From positions 24,353,049-24,417,048 of the forward strand of contig NC_081544.1 in the NCBI RefSeq assembly GCF_901000735.1: DNA of 64,000 nucleotides, given 5' to 3'. Each line of letters opens with the position of its first letter. Position 1 is the stretch's first letter. Shown here one piece after another: positions 30,116 to 42,400 of the stretch. Source of the DNA: Corylus avellana. Lineage: Eukaryota; Streptophyta; Magnoliopsida; Fagales; Betulaceae. The translations under genes were made by a program, and so were the position numbers. The notes beneath the pieces were generated by a model that did no database searches, was not told the origin of the DNA, and was given only the letters and a program-made list of their open reading frames with translations.

Positions 30116-33100
30116 TAACTAACATGTAAAAGAGGAGATCAAGGATGTTTCATTCAGATGTGATATCTGATCGACAATCATATTAAGTGAGAAGTGTAGT
30201 CCGAATGAGTTTTCTTGTTACTTAATTTGGCATGTTACGAATTGATGATCCAAATATAATAACTTACATTCGATGTGTTTGCCTAAGACATATGTAGCTG
30301 TTGTATAGTTTCTCGAAATACTATGTGTTTTATGGTAATTTTGATAAGCATCCTAAATATAGTTGACCTGGCTACCCATACTACTAATAGGCATGCATAC
30401 GTGGCAGAACTGGGTCACATTCTCAGTTCATGATTACATAAATATTAACCGCATGACAGGAGCTTTTTGTAAAGTTGAATGCTCGATTTAGTGTACTTAA
30501 TTTTGTAGATTATTTTAGTCTAGTAATTTTATATTTACTTTTCAATGTTTCATATATTGTGTTTGCTACAAATTATATACTATATATAAACTGCACATTT
30601 TGCACATTTAACGCCCCAATCAAATGATTAGCAATGCAAATATTTTCTTATTAATTTTTATCTTACAGATTTATTTTTAGTCGTGTCACCAAAATGAGAT
30701 TTTGAGAATTCTTTTGTTCCATTACTTTGTTCTCTGTTTTGGCTCTTTCAACTAGTATTTATATCTCTTTTGGTCCAATATTACATTGTTCTTATACTAT
30801 TGAGGATTTTTTAAACTTTAATTTTTATAATAGTACGGCAGTTTCCCTAATTCCGTCAAGCTTAAATGATTTTTTAATTTTTTTTTTCTCTTTTAGTTAT
30901 TTGGATTTGAATATAAGGATCATTGGATAGGTTGATAAATAAAGTGATAATATGTAATTAAGCATATACATATATAATATTTGGCTACTCAAATAGCACA
31001 CTAGAATGCACCAATACTAATATATCATATCAAGCGGAGATACATTAATTGATGTCATTCTCCTACACATCTTTTGTCAAACTTTTTTTTAAAAATATAT
31101 TATTGAATTTGTAGGACTCACATATAAGTCTTATAGATTCAACAATGAATTTGCCCATCTCTGGTATGGAGATGAATATGAGATGAAAACCAAGCATTTC
31201 CCTATCAGACGTTCGATCAAGTTTGTATTAGTAAATAAAAATATCCACCATTCCGCACACAACGTTGTTTGACAAAACATCAGAGTTTTTTCAACTCCTG
31301 ATCTTGGTTATTTGATAGCAGCAAATGTATACCTTAGTACAAGTAACAATATTGCAAAATAGCACAACAGCAAAAACTAATTAAACTAGTTTGATATATA
31401 TAATATCCCAAGCCAAATACGATCAAAGGATGTTTTGGTGGTTTGGTCCCACTAAATCCACCAAGTATATATTGAACCTAAGTTGGAAACATTCCCTTTC
31501 AAATTCGACTATATATGCACTCAACTAACAAATTAATACGTAAGGAATTCATTTTTCAGCCAAACTGATCACACACATATATATTTATATAACAGTAAAT
31601 ACTTTTTGTCTCCATCCAAATTATTTCACACTTTATGTCCTGAAAATGACCAAATTGCGTAAAGCCCATGGTAGAAACAGAGCCAAAGAAAGCATACAGC
31701 AGGAAAGACAGTTCTCTAGCTCCTATAATCCTATTATGTTAATCTTTTCAATTATATTAGTATTTTGATTAATTAGTGAGCCCCATAATAGGTAAATCTT
31801 GCATTATGAACTCCTTTTTCTCAAGAATAAGACAAGTATTACGTATCACATGAATGGCAATTGACAAATACAATAATTCGTCACTTCATCATATATATAT
31901 ATTCTAAAACATTAATTTCCAGAGCTAAAAAGTAATAGATTTTCAAACCGACAACATGATACCCATAAAAAATACTCCATACCCAATTAATTAAAGAGAC
32001 AACGTAAAAGATAGAGATAGTTAAACAATAATTGAAAAGGCTAGAAAACGATACGATGCAGCTGATTGAATTGCTCGGATTTTATAAACAATTACAGAGT
32101 AATCAAATAACATAGTTAACATCAAAACATTTGAATTTCAAAATAAAACTGATAAGCTGTAAGGACGGAACTAGAAATTCGAATAAAAAAAAATTTTAAG
32201 GGCCAAAATAAGAAAAAGAAGACAAACTATTTTTTTAAACAAATTTAAAGATTTCAAAATCTTTTTAACAATTTTTTTTTTTTTAGAAAAACAGAAGGTT
32301 GATATTTCAGGGTTTTGGAGGCTGTCAAGACGAGGTCTGACGTATTGTGATAATTGCTCCAACTTCTTGACAGCCAAAGTTCATCAACTTGGAAGAACAA
32401 CGTGTTATCCATGCATGTTTAATTAGAATCTAACACAAGAAGTATATTTCTTCAAATTTCAAATATTATTTTCAAATTAAAAGATTTAAATTTTATCATA
32501 TGATCAGCTTGTCGATATTAATGTATGAATGAATATGATAGCTATTGTTGAGGGAATAAATGTTGAATTCTTAACATCCTAAGAATTTTAAAGAATCCTA
32601 ATTTAATACTAAGAATGATTTATAATTAGGCTCATGAATCACATAGATGTCTACCAGTTTTAGTCTAAGTTTGTTGCAAAAGTTAATGTGTCGAGAGGTA
32701 TATATGTGTGCCAATCAATTTGCTACTTTTCTACTTTTTTCCCCTTTTCCCCTCTCCCACTTTGATTAAAAAAAAAAAAAAAAAATCAATTTCCTACGAG
32801 GAATATTGGCTTTGCATTTCTCGATCGTATTTATAAGAATTCCACATAACTATCACATTGTACCAAATTTTTACATGACATAATGATGTAGGACACTCCC
32901 AAGAAATTGGTCCAGAGAAGAGTTTCTGAGAGATTATTCTAGGAAGAGTTTCCGAGAAATCATTCTTGAGACTTCATCCTTAGAGATTTTTTCGAGAGAT
33001 TATTCCCGAGAATCCAAATCCGATGGATGATCGCCAAAAGGTAACCCGAGCCATTCCAATCCGAGAGTTCATACCAAAGGTTAACATGCATATATATAGC

Positions 33101-33677
33101 CCAAGATGCAAAAAGCATAACTGGCACATTAATGACGAGAATCACCGCTAAGCTAAGATCTTATTTACTGAAGATTTTATTTTATTTTATTTTAATTAAG
33201 ACTTTATTTCTTTTTTTTTACTGGCCGTGTTTTGTTTTCTTCAAGGAAAATAGGATTGCATCGCTGACAAAGGTTGTCTTTCGTTGAGAAAAGGCATGAC
33301 CAGCTATATATGTTGATGTTTATCAAATTTTCAGATGACATAATAATGTTATTGAGATTGGATGAGTCATGGAAATTTTTAAGGCCAGTTTGCTATCCTC
33401 TTCCACATTTTTTCTTTTTTCTACCAAGAAAGTTTTTTTAAAAAAAAACAATAACAATTTAACCACAAAACATTTACTACAAACTCAAATGAATTTCACA
33501 TTTATGTCATATCAAAATAAGTTTTCAATAATAATAATAAAAAAATACATTCTAAAAAAGAAGGGTTATCAAACGCTTAAATACTTTATTTTGTATTCTC
33601 ATATATACATGATTGTTTTGTATTATTTTTTTGGTCTATTACACAACACCGACAAAATATAAAAATTATTATATTAA
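30116..33677. other. 3' flank of unit 1, shared with units 2 and 3
   Basis: No gene recognised. The whole stretch aligns with 40286-43863 and 56606-60183. Identity to unit 2 is very high from about 30640 to 32080 and lower on both sides. A 67-codon open frame at 30727-30930 is conserved only because the surrounding DNA is, and lacks gene features. At about 32890-33075 a degenerate repeat of GAGAGATTATTC/CCGAGA occurs. Confidence 0.6.
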
Positions 33678-35075
33678 GGCTCCGTTACTTCGACGTAAAA
33701 TGGTTTCCTTCGTAAAATATTTTCAGGAAAGCTATTTTCCTTGAAAATATTTTTCGTCGAAAACATTTTACGGCGTTTACCTTGTACACAGAAAATAATT
33801 TTTTTTTAATATCTTTTCTTTTATATATTTTTTTTCCAATAAGGTCCCCGCCAGGACCTGCACGGGACTTGTTCGAAACTCTGGACCTACTCGGTACTTG
33901 ACCAGGATCTACCCGGGACCTGCCCGGGACTTGTCTGGGACCTGCCCAGGACCCGCCCGGGACCTAACCGAGACTCGTCCGAGACTTGCCTGGGACCCTC
34001 CCTGGACCTGACCGGGACCCGTCCAGGACTTGCTTGGGACACTACCAGTACCTGCCCAGGACTGGATCGAGACCTGACCGGGACTTCCAGGACCTTGTTG
34101 GGACTTGACCAAGACCCGCCCAGGACTTGACTAGAACCCACCTAGGATCCACCGGGACTTGACCAGGACCCGCCTAGGACTTGCTCGGGACCTGCCCGGG
34201 ACTTGCTCGGGACCTCACCGAGTCCCGGTCAGGTCCCGGGCAGGTCCCGGGCGGGTCCCGGTTAGGTCCCAGGCAAGTCCCGATCAGGTCCCTGGTAGGT
34301 CCCGGGCAGGTCCCGGGCGGGTCCCGATCAGGTCCAGTGTGGGTCTCGGGCAGGTCCCTGTCAAGTTCCTGGTGGGTTCCGAGCAGGTCCAGGACGGGTC
34401 CCGGGAATGTCCTGGGCAGGTCCCGGGTGGGTCTCGGTCAGGTCCCGGGCAGGTCCCGGTTAGGTCTCGGGCAAGTCCCGGGTAGGTCTCGGGCAGGTCC
34501 CGATCAGGTCCCAGGCGTCTCGGTCAGGTCCAGTGCGGGTCCCAGGCGGGTCCTGGTCAAGTTTCGGGTGGGTCCCGGGCAAGTCCCGAGTAGGTCCCGA
34601 GTAGGTCCCGAGCAGGTCCCACCGAGGTCCTAGGCAGGTCCCGGGCAGGTCCCGGGCGGGTCTCGGTCAAGTCCCGAGCAGGTCCTGGTCAGGTCTCGGG
34701 CGGCTACCGGTCAAGTCCCGGGAGGGTCCCAGTCAGGTCCCGGGAAGGTCCCAGGCAGGTCCTGGGCGGGTCCCGGTTAGGTTCCGGGCAGGTCTCGATC
34801 AAGTCTCGGTCAAGTCTCGAGCAGGTCCCGGTCAAGTCCCAACGAGGTTCTTGGTGGGTCTTGGCAAGGTCTATCGATTTAAGAATGAGATGCTCATAGT
34901 CAGAAAATGGTTTACAGTTTTCAAAATCGTAAGCCATTTTCCGAAAATTAAAGAAGAATTTTCGGTCAAAAGGAAAATATTTTCCGTTGACTAATAATAT
35001 TTTACGTCGAAGTAAACACCGTAAAATACGAAAATCATTTTCTGAAAACCATTTTACGTCGAAGTAAACGGAGCC
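33678..35075. mobile_element. Harbinger-type TIR element with an 11-bp minisatellite core
   Basis: The ends are GGCTCCGTTACTTCGACG and the inverted form of GGCTCCGTTTACTTCGACG, with further inverted similarity for about 100 bp (CGTAAAATGGTTTTC, AAAATATTTTC). The target duplication TAA is at 33675-33677 and 35076-35078. The empty site TTAAGTTTAAAAC is seen in unit 2 (43860) and unit 3 (60180), so this is a true insertion after duplication. A TAA target site and GG-start TIR fit PIF/Harbinger MITEs; there is no transposase. About 1 kb of the 1.4-kb element is a GC-rich minisatellite. Confidence 0.88.
33843..34870. repeat. 11-bp GC-rich minisatellite in two opposed arms
   Basis: The left arm (about 33845-34205) repeats GGGACCTGCCC with period 11. 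The right arm (about 34215-34870) repeats the reverse complement GGGCAGGTCCC with the same period. The switch is at ACCTCACCGAGTCCCGG, so the whole block is a long imperfect palindrome. Roughly 30 and 60 units. Eleven is not a multiple of three, so each frame cycles through the repeat with an 11-residue period, giving chance Gly/Pro/Arg/Ser-rich ORFs (GRSRAGPGQVP type) on both strands. Confidence 0.9.
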
Positions 35076-35078
35076 TAA

Positions 35079-36388
35079 GTTTAAAACAATATTGTTAACG
35101 AGTCTTCGTTGGATGCTAGGCAAGTCGAGGAGCACTACGTCAGAAGTGAGTGTATGGAAATGCTGGTGTTGAAATTAATAACATCCAATCAAAGACCAAC
35201 TAATTCGTGATTAATTTGGCAATAAAGACCTGTCACATATATCTCGAGATCAAGAGTCTTCATTTCACATTTGTGATTAATTCATCACGACTGGATTTGT
35301 AATGATATGCAGTAATGTTTGGAAATTCAGCTGCAATTAATCCCTGTTAACTTCTTTATGATTGTACTATATATAACCAGTCAAAATTTTCATTTACAAA
35401 CATCAAATCAATAAAATAAAATAAAAACCAAGACCTTTTTTAGGGATCGATAGTTTATGGAGAGCCTTTTCACTTGAACACAACTTTTCCACCAAAATCT
35501 TTGCAGGTGAGTAAGCTTTTGCTTCCCAAACTGATGTACCTCAGCAAATCTTAAGCTTGAGACCCACTTGCAACATTTCCACCAAATAAGATACGTGCCC
35601 AATTTTTCAGACCATGTGTGAGGGAGAGGAGAGATATGAACAACTAAGGAAAGAGACTCTTGGAAGAAATTTGTGTCCAATAATAAGAACCCCTACTTGT
35701 ACAGTTTGATGAAGTCGGTCTTATTGAGTGGTGTGACACTGACTTAAATAAGACAAGTATTACAATTTTATTAATTATAATGTTTTACGCTATCAAAATC
35801 TATTAAGTTAGTCAACGCAATTTGATATTAAGAATTAAATTATTATTTTTTGGATATCTTAAGGACGTATGAATTCATTTTGATACCACATAGAGTTAAT
35901 TGCAAATCAAGTAAATCATAGCAACTGATTTTGCATTTTTTTTTAAAAAAAAAAATTGGAAATTTTGTAAGACTTGAACTATATCATTGGATTGAATCCC
36001 TCAAAAATCAGCTGTGAGCTTGGTGTCATCTTGATTATGGTAGGTTCAGTTTTGAACCAAAAAAAAAAAATCACCTAAAATAGCAAATTCAGTGTATTGG
36101 ACCCAACAAAGAAATGCTATTTCTTGAGTGTAATGACTTGATGCCTTGACAAGTTGACATGATGCTATATAGAGTGCAAAGCTCAAAGTCCCACAAAAGT
36201 AGTTTCAAGTTTCAAATCAGGTTTGGAGTTTGGTTAGAAGCCAACGGGAAGAAACTAATTGGATGGGGGTATTTCCAGTTTTCTATGTTGCAAGAGGGGG
36301 GAAAATGTGAAAAGAAAAATTATGGGGGGACAAATATAGCATTTTGTAAGGACAATTTTTTAAAAATGACATATTCTAAGAAGAATTT
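35079..36388. other. Distal 3' flank of unit 1
   Basis: Aligns with 43864-44600 plus 46151-46690 of unit 2. It contains the empty site of the unit 2 hAT element at 35856-35863 (ATCTTAAG once). A minus-strand open frame at 35408-35680 (MDTNFFQESLSLVVHIS, LIWWKCCKWVSSL) is kept in all three units but I do not recognise it. The last 230 bp carry GGGGGG-rich words (AAATTATGGGGGGACAAAT) typical of a transposon edge. Confidence 0.5.
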
Positions 36389-36488
36389 NNNNNNNNNNNN
36401 NNNNNNNNNNNNNNNNNNNNNNNNNNNNNNNNNNNNNNNNNNNNNNNNNNNNNNNNNNNNNNNNNNNNNNNNNNNNNNNNNNNNNNNN
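36389..36488. other. Assembly gap (100 N)
   Basis: Placeholder gap. To its left is unit 1 flank; to its right the sequence starts abruptly inside intron 1 of unit 2, so unit 2's promoter and exon 1 are missing. Confidence 0.95.
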
Positions 36489-39400
36489 AAATTGAATTAT
36501 TTTCATAACAATTTTTTTAATAAACAATATGATTATCGTACTTTACATAGATGCCGAGAGAGATATCGTTGTTTCCCTTATTAATTTCACTGTTAGAGGT
36601 TCAATCTAAAATATCGTCGTTTTAATTATAAGTTAAGCTGTTGGTAATTTGAGTATATAAACCTATCTAACAAAAAGTCATTCTAAACAATGACGGAACA
36701 GCCTTATTAGCTTCAAATCATAAATCTTTGGTGATTGCTAATTGATTAATTAATCTACATGGAAAAAGAAAAACAGGTTATATATATATACTTTTTGTTA
36801 AAAGACGAAATGACCCCTCTCCACTTAATAATAATTAATAATCATATATAGTTGCAACGAAAGCCACGTTAGCTAGCTGTAGAGAACATAATTAATTTAA
36901 ACTATTTTTGAATTAAAATTAACAAATTAAGGCCAAGGAGATTAAATAGAAACTTGATGTAATCCATGTTCTGCATTTGCCTGTTACAGTTCAACTCATG
37001 AAAAAGATATAATGGAAGGGAGTTGATACAAGAGATTATTAATGTTAATTTGAATTTTATGAAGAAAGTAGAAACTAAACTTTAATAAATTACATTGAGT
37101 ACCTTTTTCAATTAATCTCCTGACAAGTCTTGCTTAATTGTGTCATTTAGAAAATCATTAAATTTAACATATTTAAATTATTTTAGGTATGGTCAGAAGA
37201 ATTCTGGAAAAAATTGATGGTATAAGTAGAAAAAAGGACAATAACGGTTGGACTCCACTTCACTTGGCTGCATACTTCGGCTTTCCAAGCATGGTTGAGC
37301 AGTTGTTGGATAAAGATAGAGAAGTAGCATACATGAAAGACACAAAGAGTATGACACCTCTTCATATTGCAGCTCAACATGGTAATTATTTGGCAATGAA
37401 GGTGATTGTAGAAAGGTGTCCAGATTGTTGCGAACTGGTTGATAACAGAGGTTGGAATGTACTCCATTTTGCTATCAAAGGAAGGAGGAGTTATAAGCTA
37501 AACACTATCGTGGATATTATAATAGAAAATTGGTCTTTCAGTAACCTTTTGAATGAGAAGAATGCCGATGGGGATACACCTCTTCATTTCTATGCCACTA
37601 CTTCTTCGGAATCATTATTAAAGTTAAAGAAGTTCGTTAGTCACCCTCGACTCGACGAGATGGCCTTCAACAAACAACACCTCAACGCGTGGGATATCTC
37701 TGCCGCAACTGAAAAACGTTCATGGACAGAGGTAACACATAATTTCATCTTTCATCTTACATATTGCTTTATTTTTCTGTGTTTTTGGTTATTGAGGTGG
37801 GGCCATCTAACAATGTTTGAAAACCCCCGCTATTTGAATTTGTCACAACCCACCCCCATCCCAAGAGAGGGCAACACCAGCCACCATCACTAACAAACGG
37901 TACCAAATATTTGCCTAATTGTATTCTCCATTTATTTAGTGTAAGCTATACACGCCCACACACACAAAAAAACATACTTAATTGAAAAAAAAAAAAAAAA
38001 AAGTTTGATGGAGATGGTGGTTGGTTCTTTTTTAAGACTCCATAAAAATTCTTGTATTTATCACCAACCAAATCTCTTTAGTTTCTGTTTAAGGACCATC
38101 CATCTGGTAACTATCACTTTTTGCCTCTCTCTCTCCCTCTCTCATAATCAGTCTCCTTTTTCTTTTTCTAAACTTAGTATAACTGTTCGATCAATTACAT
38201 CTAAAATTATAAAGGAGTATATGAAATAATTAACTTCTAAATTATGGAATAAAATCACTCATTTATATGCTCTCTGAGAAACATACTTCAAATTTATATA
38301 TTTATTTATTAAGCGAATATAACTATCTGCTTTTGGGGAAAACTAAAGAATTTGTATTTATATTCAATATTAATTTTCTCCGTTTTCTTACACGAATTAA
38401 ACTTTAGTTGCTTATGAATTAATTAAGAAAAAACAAATCCATAATTAATTAAGTTGATATAAAAGTATATTACAAATGAAAATTTCAAATCATGCAAATT
38501 AAGTATTGTTAAAAACGTTTTAATGCATTTTAAAATCTCAAAAAAATAATTCTTATATTTAGCAATCTTAATTAAATAAGCATTAGTAAATGTCAAACTA
38601 TTTTTACATTATCTATCTCATTTAACTCTAAATAATCATTTTTTCTTCCTTGAATAGCATGTTTGTCTTTTTAACTAAATTAAGTGCCTATTTAATTAGT
38701 TCAACGGTTTTAAAACATACGATTTGAAAAAAAAATAATAATAATAAAATACAGTTAACGAAAATGCAATTTTTAAAAATGTAATTAAGCATTTTTTAAA
38801 ATCATGGTTTGACTTTTTAAAGTGTATGTTGTAAAGGTAGTACTACACATAATTGGATTAAATATAATAAAGATTCATCTAAAATTTAATGGTAATTTTA
38901 AAAATCACCTATAGGTGTAAAAAAATTAGTATAACAAAAATTTGAGTATGTGTAGCAATAATCTTTTTAAAATGATCCCTTTTGTTTGCACTTTGAAAAT
39001 TTAAGGGTGTGATTTATTTAGAAAGGGATAATTGTGTCATTTGGGAAGTTTAATTGACTGTGTCATAAGGCACGTGTCATGTACCCATACAGAAGTCAAC
39101 ATGGCTTAAGCATGCTCAGCTCTAAGAGTAAGAGGGTAAAGAAATAAATAAATAATGCCATTGCGCGCATATTTTCACTTCCATTTTTTCCTTTTTCTTT
39201 TTCTAAAATATAACACGCAGCAAATTTTTTATCTTTTTCTTGTTTTAAATTCCAATTCTGTCTTTAAACGATTTGAGCGTTTCAATTTGGTCACAGTTAC
39301 ATATATGAATATATATGATAACCTTTTTCGTATATATGTTCTTATAATTCTTATACATTGCATGTTAATTACATGTTGGTTTTAAAAAATCATAATCTAT

Positions 39401-42400
39401 ATAAACAAATGACAATGTACATTAGGTGCTAGAATAGTTTCTACACGTTTTACTTTTTTTTTTTTTTTTTTTTTTATGTATTAAATGATATATGTTTCTA
39501 CATATTCTCATTTTTCATAATTACATTAATTAGGGGCTATAAAAAAAATAGCGACCATGAGGTATATAAAAATCCATAATAAATCATCAACAGAAAATTG
39601 ACCCTATTAAAAAAAAAAATCCATGCTAAATCCCTTTCTAAAATAAAAAAACATTATACGTGCTTTTTTTCTTACAAGCTATATAAAAATCTCTAATAAT
39701 ATCGGTATAAACATTACACAGAGGTCTATAATTCAGCGTGAATTGCATGGACTACCTCAACGAGTAATAACTTTTGAGGATGAGGACAAGGGTGGAGACA
39801 AGATAGATGAAGATTCGATATCTTTGTTGCGGAACGCATCCGAAGCCCATTTGGTAGTAGCTACACTGATTACAACCGTGACATTTGCAGCATGTATTAC
39901 CATGCCTGGGGGTTTCGCGGGTAGTGGAGAAGGTTCACACCCAGGCTCTGCACTTCTAAAAAAAAATACTGCTTTCAAAGCATTCGTTATCATAGATACT
40001 TTATCCATGGTGTTGTCAAGTTCTGCCGTCTTTATTCACCTAGTGACGCCATTTTTTTTTGGCAAAAATTCCAATAAAAAACATGGCCTGTATCTTGTCG
40101 TGCTGGCCTACCAACTCATTTTGGGGGCCATGATAACAATGGTACTAGCATTTGTCACAGGCACATATGCTGTGTTAATGCATTCCTTGGATCTTGCCAT
40201 TGCCAACTGTATCATTGGCCTAACTTTCTTCGTTATCCTCTTCCTTGTGTTTAAAAAATTGACAAAGGATGCGATGAAGCGATAACTAACATGTAAAAGA
40301 AGAGATCAAGGATGTTTCATTCAGATGCGATATCTGATCGACAATCATATTAAGTGAGAAGTGTAGTCTGAATGAGTTTTCTTGTTACTTAATTTGGCAT
40401 GTTACGAATTGATGATCCATGTATAATACCTTACATTCGATGTGTTTGCCTAAGACATATATAGCTGTTGTATAGTTTCTCGAAATACTATGTGTTTTAT
40501 GGTAATTTTGATAAGTATCCTAAATCTAGTTGACCTGGCTACCCATACTAATAATAGGCATGCATACGTGGCAGAACTGGGTCACATTCTCAGTTCATGA
40601 TTACATAAATATTAACTGCATGACAGGAGCTTTTTGTAAAGTTGAATGCTCGATTTAGTGTACTTAATTTTGTAGATTTTTTAGTCTAGTAATTTTATAT
40701 TTACTTTTCAATGTTTCATATATTGTGTTTGCTACAAATTATATACTATATATAAACTGCACATTTTGCACATTTAACGCCCCAATCCAATGAATAGCAA
40801 TGCAAATATTTTCTTATTAATTTTTATCTTACAGATTTATTTTTAGTCGTGTCACCAAAATGAGATTTTGAGAATTCTTTTGTTCCATTACTTTGTTCTC
40901 TGTTTTGGCTCTTTCAACTAGTATTTATATCTCTTTTGGTCCAATATTACATTGTTCTTATACTATTGAGGATTTTTTAAACTTTAATTTTTATAATAGT
41001 ACGGCAGTTTCCCTAATTCCGTCAAGCTTAAATGATTTTTTAATTTTTTTTTTCTCTTTTAGTTATTTGGATTTGAATATAAGGATCATTGGATAGGTTG
41101 ATAAATAAAGTGATAATATGTAATTAAGCATATACATATATAATATTTGGCTACTCAAATAGCACACTAGAATGCACCAATACTAATATATCATATCAAG
41201 CGGAGATACATTAATTGATGTCATTCTCCTACACATCTTTTGTCAAACTTTTTTTTAAAAATATATTATTGAATTTGTAGGACTCACATATAAGTCTTAT
41301 AGATTCAACAATGAATTTGCCCATCTCTGGTATGGAGATGAATATGAGATGAAAACCAAGCATTTCCCTATCAGACGTTCGATCAAGTTTGTATTAGTAA
41401 ATAAAAATATCCACCATTCCGCACACAACGTTGTTTGACAAAACATCAGAGTTTTTTCAACTCCTGATCTTGGTTATTTGATAGCAGCAAATGTATACCT
41501 TAGTACAAGTAACAATATTGCAAAATAGCACAACAGCAAAAACTAATTAAACTAGTTTGATATATATAATATCCCAAGCCAAATACGATCAAAGGATGTT
41601 TTGGTGGTTTGGTCCCACTAAATCCACCAAGTATATATTGAACCTAAGTTGGAAACATTCCCTTTCAAATTCGACTATATATGCACTCAACTAACAAATT
41701 AATACGTAAGGAATTCATTTTTCAGCCAAACTGATCACACACATATATATTTATATAACAGTAAATACTTTTTGTCTCCATCCAAATTATTTCACACTTT
41801 ATGTCCTGAAAATGACCAAATTGCGTAAAGCCCATGGTAGAAACAGAGCCAAAGAAAGCATACAGCAGGAAAGACAGTTCTCTAGCTCCTATAATCCTAT
41901 TATGTTAATCTTTTCAATTATATTAGTATTTTGATTAATTAGTGAGCCCCATAATAGGTAAATCTTGCATTATGAACTCCTTTTTCTCAAGAATAAGACA
42001 AGTATTACGTATCACATGAATGGCAATTGACAAATACAATAATTCGTCACTTCATCATATATATATATTCTAAAACATTAATTTCCAGAGCTAAAAAGTA
42101 ATAGATTTTCAAACCGACAACATGATACCCATAAAAAATACTCCATACCCAATTAATTAAAGAGACAACGTAAAAGATAGAGATAGTTAAACAATAATTG
42201 AAAAGGCTAGAAAACGATACGATGCAGCTGATTGAATTGCTCGGATTTTATAACAATTACAGAGTAATCAAATAACATAGTTAACATCAAAAACATTTGA
42301 ATTTCAAAATAAAACTGATAAGCTGTAAGGACGGAACTAGAAATTCAAATAAAAAAAAATTTTAAGGGCCAAAATAAGAAAAAAAAGAAGACAAACTATT

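Noticed and set aside
30727..30930. 67-codon ORF identical in all three units
   Set aside because: It sits in a tract where all DNA is nearly identical among units, begins with a non-ATG codon, and is hydrophobic by AT-rich composition.
33887..34633. Long ORFs on both strands encoding Gly/Pro/Arg/Ser-rich repeats
   Set aside because: They arise from an 11-bp minisatellite whose period is not a multiple of three, so all frames are repetitive and open by composition. No start context or conservation; the two sister units lack the element entirely.
37183..37467. Minus-strand ORFs over exon 2 in units 2 and 3
   Set aside because: Shadows of the plus-strand ankyrin exon; they merely repeat because the blocks are duplicated.
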